A stretch of DNA of 64,000 nucleotides. Source: Nakaseomyces glabratus. Lineage: Eukaryota > Ascomycota > Saccharomycetes > Saccharomycetales > Saccharomycetaceae. A program made the position numbers and the translations under genes. Of this stretch, positions 1 through 12,700 are shown piece after piece. Where the stretch lies: contig NC_088951.1 of NCBI RefSeq assembly GCF_010111755.1, positions 1 to 64,000 on the forward strand, written 5' to 3'. Position 1 is the first letter of the stretch. Every line of letters begins with the position of its first letter. A model generated the notes under the pieces. It was not told the origin of the DNA, searched no databases, and saw only the letters and a list, made by a program, of their open reading frames with translations.

Positions 1-742
1 TCCAGACCCCACAGCACCCAGACCCCACAGCACCCAGACCCCACAGCACCCAGACCCACAGCACCCAGACCCCACAGCACCCAGACCCCACAGCACCCAG
101 ACCCACAGCACCCAGACCCACAGCACCCAGACCCCACAGCACCCAGACCCCACAGCACCCAGACCCCACAGCACCCAGACCCACAGCACCCAGACCCCAC
201 AGCACCCAGACCCCACAGCACCCAGACCCCACAGCACCCAGACCCCACAGCACCCAGACCCCACAGCACCCAGACCCCACAGCACCCAGACCCCACAGCA
301 CCCAGACCCCACAGCACCCAGACCCCACAGCACCCAGACCCCACAGCACCCAGACCCCACAGCACCCAGACCCCACAGCACCCAGACCCCACAGCACCCA
401 GACCCCACAGCACCCAGACCCCACAGCACCCAGACCCCACAGCACCCAGACCCCACAGCACCCAGACCCCACAGCACCCAGACCCCACAGCACCCAGACC
501 CCACAGCACCCAGACCCCACAGCACCCAGACCCACCCCACAGCACCCAGACCCCACAGCACCCAGACCCCACAGCACCCAGACCCCACAGCACCCAGACC
601 CCACAGCACCCAGACCCCACAGCACCCAGACCCCACAGCACCCACCCCACAGCACCCAGACCCCACAGCACCCACCCCCACAGCACCCAGACCCCACAGC
701 ACCCAGACCCCACAGCACCCAGACCCCACAGCACCCAGACCC
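1..742. repeat. Telomere, tandem 16-bp C-strand repeats
   Basis: About 45 head-to-tail copies of a 16-bp unit, ACCCCACAGCACCCAG on this strand (CTGGGTGCTGTGGGGT on the other). This is the known telomeric repeat of Candida glabrata, so the window starts at a physical chromosome end with the C-rich strand running 5' to 3' inward. Several units near the end (around 50, 107, 117 and 180) are 15-mers that lack one C. A few inner units carry short insertions or deletions (around 530, 640 and 670). The identity of the repeat is secure; the true telomere length is not, because the window may begin part-way into it. Confidence 0.95.
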
Positions 743-900
743 CACACTCCACCCAGACCACACTCCACCCAGACCCCCACCCAGACCCCACAGCACCCAG
801 ACCCCACACTCCACCCAGACCACACTCCACCCAGACTACACTCCACCCAGAATACACTCCATCCAGAATACACTCCACCCAGAATACACAACACACTCCA
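743..900. repeat. Degenerate telomere-proximal repeats
   Basis: The 16-bp unit decays here into variants built on ACACTCCACCCAGA, first with C-rich forms and then, from about 835 on, with AATACACTCC/ATCCAGAAT forms, ending in unique sequence near 900. One canonical unit (about 785-805) is embedded among the variants. I read this as the old, no longer renewed inner edge of the telomere tract. Confidence 0.8.
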
Positions 901-1583
901 TTACCTATATTTTAGGTTGCTTTACAACCATAATATTTTGTATATTTGTTATTATATGTTTTTCATTTATTATTCTAATAAATAATTGGTAATTGGTAAT
1001 GATCATATGGCAGTCACTTCACACAAATATCAGGTATCCCATATATGTTATGGGTTTCACCATTTACCTACTAAACTATAGACATTTATATTTATTGAAG
1101 TATATTTTGTAGTTGTTAGTTATCATTCAGCATGTAATTGTCACTTGCTTTGTATGGCATTCGTTTGGGTAATCATTGTCATATATTGTTACTAAACAGA
1201 TTAATGCTATCATTAGGGATATTTCTGTGTATGATATTTATTTTATATTCTCTAAATACATCTAATCATTTTATCAAAGGTACAGACTACTTTTTAATTA
1301 TAGCTCTTGTTCATTTTCATATGTCATTTGGATTTAGTATTAACTAGTAATTTTAAATCCCATTTATAGTGGAGCCTTAGATATATATGGACACATCATA
1401 TAATCTACAGATGTCTTTTGATGAATGTAGATATATGGGATGAAATATGTACAGTGAACTTTTTAATCTATCTACATGATATTCAGGATTCCTTGTGGTG
1501 CATCTTATCATATTTCTAATAGCTCACTTTCCAGTTATCACCCAAAAATCCCTTCCTCATTACCAAAATATATATTTCTGGAA

Positions 1584-1704
1584 CCCTACATAGCCCTAAT
1601 TAACCCTAACTGTAATAACTATAAACCCTACTTACCCAGACAAATGAATGAAACACGAACCCTAATTCAGCCCTAAGAATTTTACCATGCCCTATGTAAC
1701 CCTA
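1584..1704. promoter_or_regulatory. Cluster of eight CCCTA motifs, Tbf1-type sites
   Basis: Within 121 bp there are eight CCCTA pentamers, all on the plus strand, starting at 1584, 1594, 1604, 1626, 1660, 1671, 1690 and 1700. Five are full CCCTAA (TTAGGG on the other strand): 1594, 1604, 1660, 1671 and 1700. In S. cerevisiae, Tbf1 binds TTAGGG/RCCCTAA in subtelomeric STR and X elements and limits spreading of silencing. The density and the location 0.7 kb from the telomere fit such an insulator. That C. glabrata Tbf1 binds here is inference. Confidence 0.6.
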
Positions 1705-2342
1705 AAAAGATGAAAATCTGTTCTTGAAAGATGTTTGGTCTCGAACAAAAATGCTCTTCACAGAAAAGTAACATTCTGGGTAAAAGTACTGAACAAATAT
1801 TATCAGCATCACGAACAAATATAAATTCACACATGATATTGCATTGATATGTGTTGTGTTGTGGAGGAATTCATTGTTTCAGGAATACATATGGGAATCT
1901 TACAAGGTCATAATAACTACATAATGATAACAGCTTCATCTCATGATCATTGTAAAGTAAATGTTGATAAAGTAAATACTGGTGACAAGTGATCAAGGCA
2001 TATATGGTAAAATCAAGAAAACTTCATAAAATAGACTGGATTGTTCATTTCATCCTCCTGCATAGTAATCAACCAATGATGTATTACAGGAGAAGAAGTC
2101 TTGAGTAGTTCAAAGGTATCCACTCAACAAGATTACAGTAATACAGTACTATCCTAATATATACATAGTTTTTTACCATCTCACAATGTAAACTATGTAT
2201 GTCTAACTCCCACCATCAATCCCATCAATGAACCTTGGTAAGAGTTCAGATTCAATCAGATGAAAAACAACACTTCAGGGAGAACAATTGTTCTAGAGCA
2301 GAGTGGTTATTGTACTACAACAACGCATCGTTGAACACAACA

Positions 2343-3262
2343 TCTCGCGTTTTTCGCAACTCTCAACCAGGCTGGGTAAATCAAATTGCTTTGTCGACTG
2401 TCTCGTAGAACGCAAGGTCTCGCGTTTTTCGCAACTTGATATCTGGACTTACAGGAGGACTCAGCTTGGCCCACTACCAGAACAATAGCATTTCAGAACA
2501 GAGACATGCTACTGTGATTCCACCACCTCAGACAGGGCTGTTTTTGTAGGAGAAAAATGTAAAAAGAAAGAATAGCTGCATGTATGAGGCGCTTATTAGT
2601 TATATATATGATTAATGTTGCTTGTAAATAAAAATAAACAACCCCTTCTGTTTATCTTTTAGCAGGTGCTGTACATTCTGTGTTCATGTGTAAATTTCGT
2701 CAATTCAGTAACGTAATCTTGAAATGTACAACACTATACTCTCTCAAGTATTGATAACAAAGTCTTAAATCATTTCAGATTAATTTACGCAACAGCTCCA
2801 AATATGGATTCACAATACAAGCTATAAGAAGCAATACCTTCAGTATAATAAAAACTCACCAATAAGTTTTGACTGGTAAAACCATGCACTGTAACTAATA
2901 TTTACTATTTCTATTCTGGCACTCATATATGTTTGAACAATTGAAGATCACAAAATTTGAAATTCATGTTTGGGTGCTGAAGTGCGCACTCTAACAAAAC
3001 TTTACCACCACCTCCCTTCAACCAAATTGCCAACCCTGTGAAACCTTCCCTAGATGTTAGTGAAAAAGTAAGTACTCGTTCATCGATATATCCATGGTCA
3101 TCTGAACATATATCGTATGATGTACTGTTGTGAAAATGAGGGCAGGGTAACTACAATCGGCCTTGTATTTTTCATCAAACAACTAAAGCAGATTGTTGAA
3201 CAGGGTAACTTAGCTTATCAGATGACTACCACCGTGCATTATCACATCTCGCGTTTTTCGCA
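2343..3262 (+). repeat. Three dispersed copies of a 16-bp element
   Basis: The identical 16-mer TCTCGCGTTTTTCGCA occurs at 2343-2358, 2418-2433 and 3247-3262. The first two are 75 bp apart and also share the following AACT. The core GCG-TTTTT-CGC is an inverted repeat around a T5 spacer. CG-rich 16-mers recurring three times in 0.9 kb of AT-rich DNA are not expected by chance. Function unknown: a protein-binding site or remnants of an older repeat are both possible. Confidence 0.6.
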
Positions 3263-3716
3263 GCATTTGAAGTTCAATCTCAGACCCACAGGTTCGAAAC
3301 CATGGCTGACCAAGATATTATAAGAAACATCGACAACAGGAAGACGCACACAATACAATAATAAAGACATAAAACAACATAAAACTTTTAGAAGAGAAAA
3401 ATAATTATAGTGTTAACTAATAATAAATAATATATACAAAAACTCTTCAGAATAATACTGCTCACATTATTAATATGAGATATAGAAAACAGTACGTGAA
3501 ACAAAAATAATAGCCCCAAATTACGAACAATAAATATATATTGGGGAGCTTTAGGTTTTTTACTTTAGTGTTTTTTCAGTTTTTTTTTGTTTTGTTGGAC
3601 TATAATCAATCCATTTTATCATTATCGATAATAAAAGAAACAGCCTATCTAAAAATCATGGCTGGACGAACGTTTGTAATATTGTACATGTTGATCAGTC
3701 ACAGAACTAGTACACT

Positions 3717-6700
3717 TTAGATCATACCGACAACTATTACTGCAATCATTGAGAATATAATACTGAGAGAAGCAACTCTAATCGAAGCACCCTTACCCTG
3801 TAGGACAGATGCTGTTTGTGTGCTGTTGAATCCACTGCCGTAGTTGTTAACAGAGGAACCAGAAGGTGATAGAACAGTCGTGGCAGCCTGTTGACGTGAT
3901 GATGGTGCTTGTCCTTGTCCTTGTTGTTGGGCTTGGGAAGGTACAGAGTGTGGTGTTTGGCTACTATGAATACCACTGACTGGAGACGCAGTACCCTTTG
4001 CACTCTGAACAGATGGGGATCCAGATGGTACATTACTGCCTGCCGATTGGTGAACTGACCCAGAGCCAGAACCAGAGCCACTACCACCGGCTGTGCCAGC
4101 AGCTTCTGTTGGCTTTTCGTTGCCAGACCCTTGGCCAGCCACATTTTGTGACTGAGGTTTCTGAGAGTTGACAATACCACCTACACCTGCTGTTCCAGGA
4201 GCATTAAAACTAGCACCGGATACAGTTGAGACTGGTGCTGCACTTGAAACAGTGTTTCCATGACTCTGGCCACCTACGGTTTGCGTTACTGTAGAAACAA
4301 TTGTGTGACCGTGCTCATCAGCACCTGTGCTATGGCATACAACCTCGGTGAACGTGTGACCGTTAGAAACCACGGTGGTGGTGTAATCAGACCCAATGTC
4401 TGCTTTAGAAATCGAAGGTGCAGGTGCATTGGTGATTGTGGTGGTTATTGTTGTAGGATTACCATTGGAGTCGGTAGTGGTGATATGGGAAATGACATCA
4501 GTTTCGATACTGCCATTGCCCCTGTCGACTGATGTAGTGTAGCCAGTTTCACCTCCAACAGATACCATGGAGAGAGTAGTTGTGCCTGTCCTGGTGACTC
4601 CATCGACGCCAATAGATGGGAAGTGCGAAATTACTACAGTGGCAGTAGCAGTGTCTGCACTCACAGTGGTTGTCACAACTGGTGGCTGTGAGTAAGGTGG
4701 AGCAGACGTGTACACGCCGTCGCCTACCTGATCGAAGGAGGCCATCGTGGTGGTGTATGTAACAGTGTTACCGTCTGAATCAGTGGTGGTGATGTGGGAG
4801 ACTACTTCTGTGATGGTGTGACCGTCGGAAGTAATGGTGGTGGTGTAGTCGGCCTCGCCGGCATCACTTGGCTTCAATGGGATGGTGGTGACGATGGTGG
4901 TAGGGTTGCCGTTGGAGTCCTTGGTGGTGATGTGGGAGACGAGGTCTGTCTCGAAGTCACCGTTGCCCTTGTCGATCGTCGTGGTGTAGTCGGCCTCGCC
5001 GCTCGGAGTGATGGTGAAGATAGTGGTGGTACCTGTACGGGTGACCCCATCCTCGCCCTCAGAAGGCGAGTAAGAGATCACAACCGTCTTGCTACTACCG
5101 TCGTCCTCCGTCACAGTGGTTGTCACAACTGGTGGCTGTGAGTAAGGTGGAGCAGACGTGTACACGCCGTCGCCTACCTGATCGAAGGAGGCCATCGTGG
5201 TGGTGTATGTAACAGTGTTACCGTCTGAATCAGTGGTGGTGATGTGGGAGACTACTTCTGTGATGGTGTGACCGTCGGAAGTAATGGTGGTGGTGTAGTC
5301 GGCCTCGCCGCTCGGAGTGATGGTGGAGATAGTGGTGGTACCTGTACGGGTGACCCCATCCTCGCCCTCAGAAGGCGAGTAAGAGATCACAACCGTCTTG
5401 CTACTACCGTCGTCCTCCGTCACAGTGGTTGTCACAACTGGTGGCTGTGAATAAGGTGGAGCAGACGTGTACACGCCGTCGCCTACCTGATCGAAGGAGG
5501 CCATCGTGGTGGTGTATGTAACAGTGTTACCGTCTGAATCAGTGGTGGTGATGTGGGAGACTACTTCTGTGATGGTGTGACCGTCGGAAGTAATGGTGGT
5601 GGTGTAGTCGGCCTCGCCGCTCGGAGTGATGGTGGAGATAGTGGTGGTACCTGTACGGGTGACCCCATCCTCGCCCTCAGAAGGCGAGTAAGAGATCACA
5701 ACCGTCTTGCTACTACCGTCGTCCTCCGTCACAGTGGTTGTCACAACTGGTGGCTGTGAGTAAGGTGGAGCAGACGTGTACACGCCGTCGCCTACCTGAT
5801 CGAAGGAGGCCATCGTGGTGGTGTATGTAACAGTGTTACCGTCTGAATCAGTGGTGGTGATGTGGGAGACTACTTCTGTGATGGTGTGACCGTCGGAAGT
5901 AATGGTGGTGGTGTAGTCGGCCTCGCCGGCATCACTTGGCTTCAATGGGATGGTGGTGACGATGGTGGTAGGGTTGCCGTTGGAGTCCTTGGTGGTGATG
6001 TGGGAGACGAGGTCTGTCTCGAAGTCACCGTTGCCCTTGTCGATCGTCGTGGTGTAGTCGGCCTCGCCGCTCGGAGTGATGGTGGAGATAGTGGTGGTAC
6101 CTGTACGGGTGACCCCATCCTCGCCCTCAGAAGGCGAGTAAGAGATCACAACCGTCTTGCTACTACCGTCGTCCTCCGTCACAGTGGTTGTCACAACTGG
6201 TGGCTGTGAGTAAGGTGGAGCAGACGTGTACACGCCGTCGCCTACCTGATCGAAGGAGGCCATCGTGGTGGTGTATGTAACAGTGTTACCGTCTGAATCA
6301 GTGGTGGTGATGTGGGAGACTACTTCTGTGATGGTGTGACCGTCGGAAGTAATGGTGGTGGTGTAGTCGGCCTCGCCGGCATCACTTGGCTTCAATGGGA
6401 TGGTGGTGACGATGGTGGTAGGGTTGCCGTTGGAGTCCTTGGTGGTGATGTGGGAGACGAGGTCTGTCTCGAAGTCACCGTTGCCCTTGTCGATCGTCGT
6501 GGTGTAGTCGGCCTCGCCGCTCGGAGTGATGGTGGAGATAGTGGTGGTACCTGTACGGGTGACCCCATCCTCGCCCTCAGAAGGCGAGTAAGAGATCACA
6601 ACCGTCTTGCTACTACCGTCGTCCTCCGTCACAGTGGTTGTCACAACTGGTGGCTGTGAGTAAGGTGGAGCAGACGTGTACACGCCGTCGCCTACCTGAT

Positions 6701-9700
6701 CGAAGGAGGCCATCGTGGTGGTGTATGTAACAGTGTTACCGTCTGAATCAGTGGTGGTGATGTGGGAGACTACTTCTGTGATGGTGTGACCGTCGGAAGT
6801 AATGGTGGTGGTGTAGTCGGCCTCGCCGGCATCACTTGGCTTCAATGGGATGGTGGTGACGATGGTGGTAGGGTTGCCGTTGGAGTCCTTGGTGGTGATG
6901 TGGGAGACGAGGTCTGTCTCGAAGTCACCGTTGCCCTTGTCGATCGTCGTGGTGTAGTCGGCCTCGCCGCTCGGAGTGATGGTGGAGATAGTGGTGGTAC
7001 CTGTACGGGTGACCCCATCCTCGCCCTCAGAAGGCGAGTAAGAGATCACAACCGTCTTGCTACTACCGTCGTCCTCCGTCACAGTGGTTGTCACAACTGG
7101 TGGCTGTGAGTAAGGTGGAGCAGACGTGTACACGCCGTCGCCTACCTGATCGAAGGAGGCCATCGTGGTGGTGTATGTAACAGTGTTACCGTCTGAATCA
7201 GTGGTGGTGATGTGGGAGACTACTTCTGTGATGGTGTGACCGTCGGAAGTAATGGTGGTGGTGTAGTCGGCCTCGCCGCTCGGAGTGATGGTGGAGATAG
7301 TGGTGGTACCTGTACGGGTGACCCCATCCTCGCCCTCAGAAGGCGAGTAAGAGATCACAACCGTCTTGCTACTACCGTCGTCCTCCGTCACAGTGGTTGT
7401 CACAACTGGTGGCTGTGAGTAAGGTGGAGCAGACGTGTACACGCCGTCGCCTACCTGATCGAAGGAGGCCATCGTGGTGGTGTATGTAACAGTGTTACCG
7501 TCTGAATCAGTGGTGGTGATGTGGGAGACTACTTCTGTGATGGTGTGACCGTCGGAAGTAATGGTGGTGGTGTAGTCGGCCTCGCCGCTCGGAGTGATGG
7601 TGGAGATAGTGGTGGTACCTGTACGGGTGACCCCATCCTCGCCCTCAGAAGGCGAGTAAGAGATCACAACCGTCTTGCTACTACCGTCGTCCTCCGTCAC
7701 AGTGGTTGTCACAACTGGTGGCTGTGAGTAAGGTGGAGCAGACGTGTACACGCCGTCGCCTACCTGATCGAAGGAGGCCATCGTGGTGGTGTATGTAACA
7801 GTGTTACCGTTTGAATCAGTGGTGGTGATGTGGGAGACTACTTCTGTGATGGTGTGACCGTCGGAAGTAATGGTGGTGGTGTAGTCGGCCTCGCCGGCAT
7901 CACTTGGCTTCAATGGGATGGTGGTGACGATGGTGGTAGGGTTGCCGTTGGAGTCCTTGGTGGTGATGTGGGAGACGAGGTCTGTCTCGAAGTCACCGTT
8001 GCCCTTGTCGATCGTCGTGGTGTAGTCGGCCTCGCCGCTCGGAGTGATGGTGGAGATAGTGGTGGTACCTGTACGGGTGACCCCATCCTCGCCCTCAGAA
8101 GGCGAGTAAGAGATCACAACCGTCTTGCTACTACCGTCGTCCTCCGTCACAGTGGTTGTCACAACTGGTGGCTGTGAGTAAGGTGGAGCAGACGTGTACA
8201 CGCCGTCGCCTACCTGATCGAAGGAGGCCATCGTGGTGGTGTATGTAACAGTGTTACCGTCTGAATCAGTGGTGGTGATGTGGGAGACTACTTCTGTGAT
8301 GGTGTGACCGTCGGAAGTAATGGTGGTGGTGTAGTCGGCCTCGCCGGCATCACTTGGCTTCAATGGGATGGTGGTGACGATGGTGGTAGGGTTGCCGTTG
8401 GAGTCCTTGGTGGTGATGTGGGAGACGAGGTCTGTCTCGAAGTCACCGTTGCCCTTGTCGATCGTCGTGGTGTAGTCGGCCTCGCCGCTCGGAGTGATGG
8501 TGGAGATAGTGGTGGTACCTGTACGGGTGACCCCATCCTCGCCCTCAGAAGGCGAGTAAGAGATCACAACCGTCTTGCTACTACCGTCGTCCTCCGTCAC
8601 AGTGGTTGTCACAACTGGTGGCTGTGAGTAAGGTGGAGCAGACGTGTACACGCCGTCGCCTACCTGATCGAAGGAGGCCATCGTGGTGGTGTATGTAACA
8701 GTGTTACCGTCTGAATCAGTGGTGGTGATGTGGGAGACTACTTCTGTGATGGTGTGACCGTCGGAAGTAATGGTGGTGGTGTAGTCGGCCTCGCCGGCAT
8801 CACTTGGCTTCAATGGGATGGTGGTGACGATGGTGGTAGGGTTGCCGTTGGAGTCCTTGGTGGTGATGTGGGAGACGAGGTCTGTCTCGAAGTCACCGTT
8901 GCCCTTGTCGATCGTCGTGGTGTAGTCGGCCTCGCCGCTCGGAGTGATGGTGGAGATAGTGGTGGTACCTGTACGGGTGACCCCATCCTCGCCCTCAGAA
9001 GGCGAGTAAGAGATCACAACCGTCTTGCTACTACCGTCGTCCTCCGTCACAGTGGTTGTCACAACTGGTGGCTGTGAGTAAGGTGGAGCAGACGTGTACA
9101 CGCCGTCGCCTACCTGATCGAAGGAGGCCATCGTGGTGGTGTATGTAACAGTGTTACCGTCTGAATCAGTGGTGGTGATGTGGGAGACTACTTCTGTGAT
9201 GGTGTGACCGTCGGAAGTAATGGTGGTGGTGTAGTCGGCCTCGCCGGCATCACTTGGCTTCAATGGGATGGTGGTGACGATGGTGGTAGGGTTGCCGTTG
9301 GAGTCCTTGGTGGTGATGTGGGAGACGAGGTCTGTCTCGAAGTCACCGTTGCCCTTGTCGATCGTCGTGGTGTAGTCGGCCTCGCCGCTCGGAGTGATGG
9401 TGGAGATAGTGGTGGTACCTGTACGGGTGACCCCATCCTCGCCCTCAGAAGGCGAGTAAGAGATCACAACCGTCTTGCTACTACCGTCGTCCTCCGTCAC
9501 AGTGGTTGTCACAACTGGTGGCTGTGAGTAAGGTGGAGCAGACGTGTACACGCCGTCGCCTACCTGATCGAAGGAGGCCATCGTGGTGGTGTATGTAACA
9601 GTGTTACCGTCTGAATCAGTGGTGGTGATGTGGGAGACTACTTCTGTGATGGTGTGACCGTCGGAAGTAATGGTGGTGGTGTAGTCGGCCTCGCCGGCAT

Positions 9701-12700
9701 CACTTGGCTTCAATGGGATGGTGGTGACGATGGTGGTAGGGTTGCCGTTGGAGTCCTTGGTGGTGATGTGGGAGACGAGGTCTGTCTCGAAGTCACCGTT
9801 GCCCTTGTCGATCGTCGTGGTGTAGTCGGCCTCGCCGCTCGGAGTGATGGTGGAGATAGTGGTGGTACCTGTACGGGTGACCCCATCCTCGCCCTCAGAA
9901 GGCGAGTAAGAGATCACAACCGTCTTGCTACTACCGTCGTCCTCCGTCACAGTGGTTGTCACAACTGGTGGCTGTGAGTAAGGTGGAGCAGACGTGTACA
10001 CGCCGTCGCCTACCTGATCGAAGGAGGCCATCGTGGTGGTGTATGTAACAGTGTTACCGTCTGAATCAGTGGTGGTGATGTGGGAGACTACTTCTGTGAT
10101 GGTGTGACCGTCGGAAGTAATGGTGGTGGTGTAGTCGGCCTCGCCGCTCGGAGTGATGGTGGAGATAGTGGTGGTACCTGTACGGGTGACCCCATCCTCG
10201 CCCTCAGAAGGCGAGTAAGAGATCACAACCGTCTTGCTACTACCGTCGTCCTCCGTCACAGTGGTTGTCACAACTGGTGGCTGTGAGTAAGGTGGAGCAG
10301 ACGTGTACACGCCGTCGCCTACCTGATCGAAGGAGGCCATCGTGGTGGTGTATGTAACAGTGTTACCGTCTGAATCAGTGGTGGTGATGTGGGAGACTAC
10401 TTCTGTGATGGTGTGACCGTCGGAAGTAATGGTGGTGGTGTAGTCGGCCTCGCCGCTCGGAGTGATGGTGGAGATAGTGGTGGTACCTGTACGGGTGACC
10501 CCATCCTCGCCCTCAGAAGGCGAGTAAGAGATCACAACCGTCTTGCTACTACCGTCGTCCTCCGTCACAGTGGTTGTCACAACTGGTGGCTGTGAGTAAG
10601 GTGGAGCAGACGTGTACACGCCGTCGCCTACCTGATCGAAGGAGGCCATCGTGGTGGTGTATGTAACAGTGTTACCGTCTGAATCAGTGGTGGTGATGTG
10701 GGAGACTACTTCTGTGATGGTGTGACCGTCGGAAGTAATGGTGGTGGTGTAGTCGGCCTCGCCGGCATCACTTGGCTTCAATGGGATGGTGGTGACGATG
10801 GTGGTAGGGTTGCCGTTGGAGTCCTTGGTGGTGATGTGGGAGACGAGGTCTGTCTCGAAGTCACCGTTGCCCTTGTCGATCGTCGTGGTGTAGTCGGCCT
10901 CGCCGCTCGGAGTGATGGTGGAGATAGTGGTGGTACCTGTACGGGTGACCCCATCCTCGCCCTCAGAAGGCGAGTAAGAGATCACAACCGTCTTGCTACT
11001 ACCGTCGTCCTCCGTCACAGTGGTTGTCACAACTGGTGGCTGTGAGTAAGGTGGAGCAGACGTGTACACGCCGTCGCCTACCTGATCGAAGGAGGCCATC
11101 GTGGTGGTGTATGTAACAGTGTTACCGTCTGAATCAGTGGTGGTGATGTGGGAGACTACTTCTGTGATGGTGTGACCGTCGGAAGTAATGGTGGTGGTGT
11201 AGTCGGCCTCGCCGCTCGGAGTGATGGTGGAGATAGTGGTGGTACCTGTACGGGTGACCCCATCCTCGCCCTCAGAAGGCGAGTAAGAGATCACAACCGT
11301 CTTGCTACTACCGTCGTCCTCCGTCACAGTGGTTGTCACAACTGGTGGCTGTGAGTAAGGTGGAGCAGACGTGTACACGCCGTCGCCTACCTGATCGAAG
11401 GAGGCCATCGTGGTGGTGTATGTAACAGTGTTACCGTCTGAATCAGTGGTGGTGATGTGGGAGACTACTTCTGTGATGGTGTGACCGTCGGAAGTAATGG
11501 TGGTGGTGTAGTCGGCCTCGCCGCTCGGAGTGATGGTGGAGATAGTGGTGGTACCTGTACGGGTGACCCCATCCTCGCCCTCAGAAGGCGAGTAAGAGAT
11601 CACAACCGTCTTGCTACTACCGTCGTCCTCCGTCACAGTGGTTGTCACAACTGGTGGCTGTGAGTAAGGTGGAGCAGACGTGTACACGCCGTCGCCTACC
11701 TGATCGAAGGAGGCCATCGTGGTGGTGTATGTAACAGTGTTACCGTCTGAATCAGTGGTGGTGATGTGGGAGACTACTTCTGTGATGGTGTGACCGTCGG
11801 AAGTAATGGTGGTGGTGTAGTCGGCCTCGCCGGCATCACTTGGCTTCAATGGGATGGTGGTGACGATGGTGGTAGGGTTGCCGTTGGAGTCCTTGGTGGT
11901 GATGTGGGAGACGAGGTCTGTCTCGAAGTCACCGTTGCCCTTGTCGATCGTCGTGGTGTAGTCGGCCTCGCCGCTCGGAGTGATGGTGGAGATAGTGGTG
12001 GTACCTGTACGGGTGACCCCATCCTCGCCCTCAGAAGGCGAGTAAGAGATCACAACCGTCTTGCTACTACCGTCGTCCTCCGTCACAGTGGTTGTCACAA
12101 CTGGTGGCTGTGAGTAAGGTGGAGCAGACGTGTACACGCCGTCGCCTACCTGATCGAAGGAGGCCATCGTGGTGGTGTATGTAACAGTGTTACCGTCTGA
12201 ATCAGTGGTGGTGATGTGGGAGACTACTTCTGTGATGGTGTGACCGTCGGAAGTAATGGTGGTGGTGTAGTCGGCCTCGCCGGCATCACTTGGCTTCAAT
12301 GGGATGGTGGTGACGATGGTGGTAGGGTTGCCGTTGGAGTCCTTGGTGGTGATGTGGGAGACGAGGTCTGTCTCGAAGTCACCGTTGCCCTTGTCGATCG
12401 TCGTGGTGTAGTCGGCCTCGCCGCTCGGAGTGATGGTGGAGATAGTGGTGGTACCTGTACGGGTGACCCCATCCTCGCCCTCAGAAGGCGAGTAAGAGAT
12501 CACAACCGTCTTGCTACTACCGTCGTCCTCCGTCACAGTGGTTGTCACAACTGGTGGCTGTGAGTAAGGTGGAGCAGACGTGTACACGCCGTCGCCTACC
12601 TGATCGAAGGAGGCCATCGTGGTGGTGTATGTAACAGTGTTACCGTCTGAATCAGTGGTGGTGATGTGGGAGACTACTTCTGTGATGGTGTGACCGTCGG

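Larger units (their letters stand above)
901..3716. other. Non-coding subtelomere between telomere and adhesin
   Basis: No convincing gene. The open frames here are at most about 70 codons and several lack an ATG. The stretch holds a cluster of CCCTA motifs (1584-1704), three copies of a 16-bp element (2343-3262) and AT-rich sequence with long T/A runs at 3555-3600 that probably includes the 3' untranslated region of the minus-strand adhesin gene. No mobile element or X/Y'-like gene was seen. Confidence 0.7.

Noticed and set aside
1084..1094. Perfect match to the S. cerevisiae ARS core (WTTTAYRTTTW)
   Set aside because: Such matches are frequent in AT-rich DNA and no supporting B element was recognised.
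3292..3302. GGTTCGAAACC, an exact tRNA B-box match
   Set aside because: No A-box or cloverleaf could be formed in the preceding 60 bp, so it is not a tRNA gene; it might be a chance or relic box.
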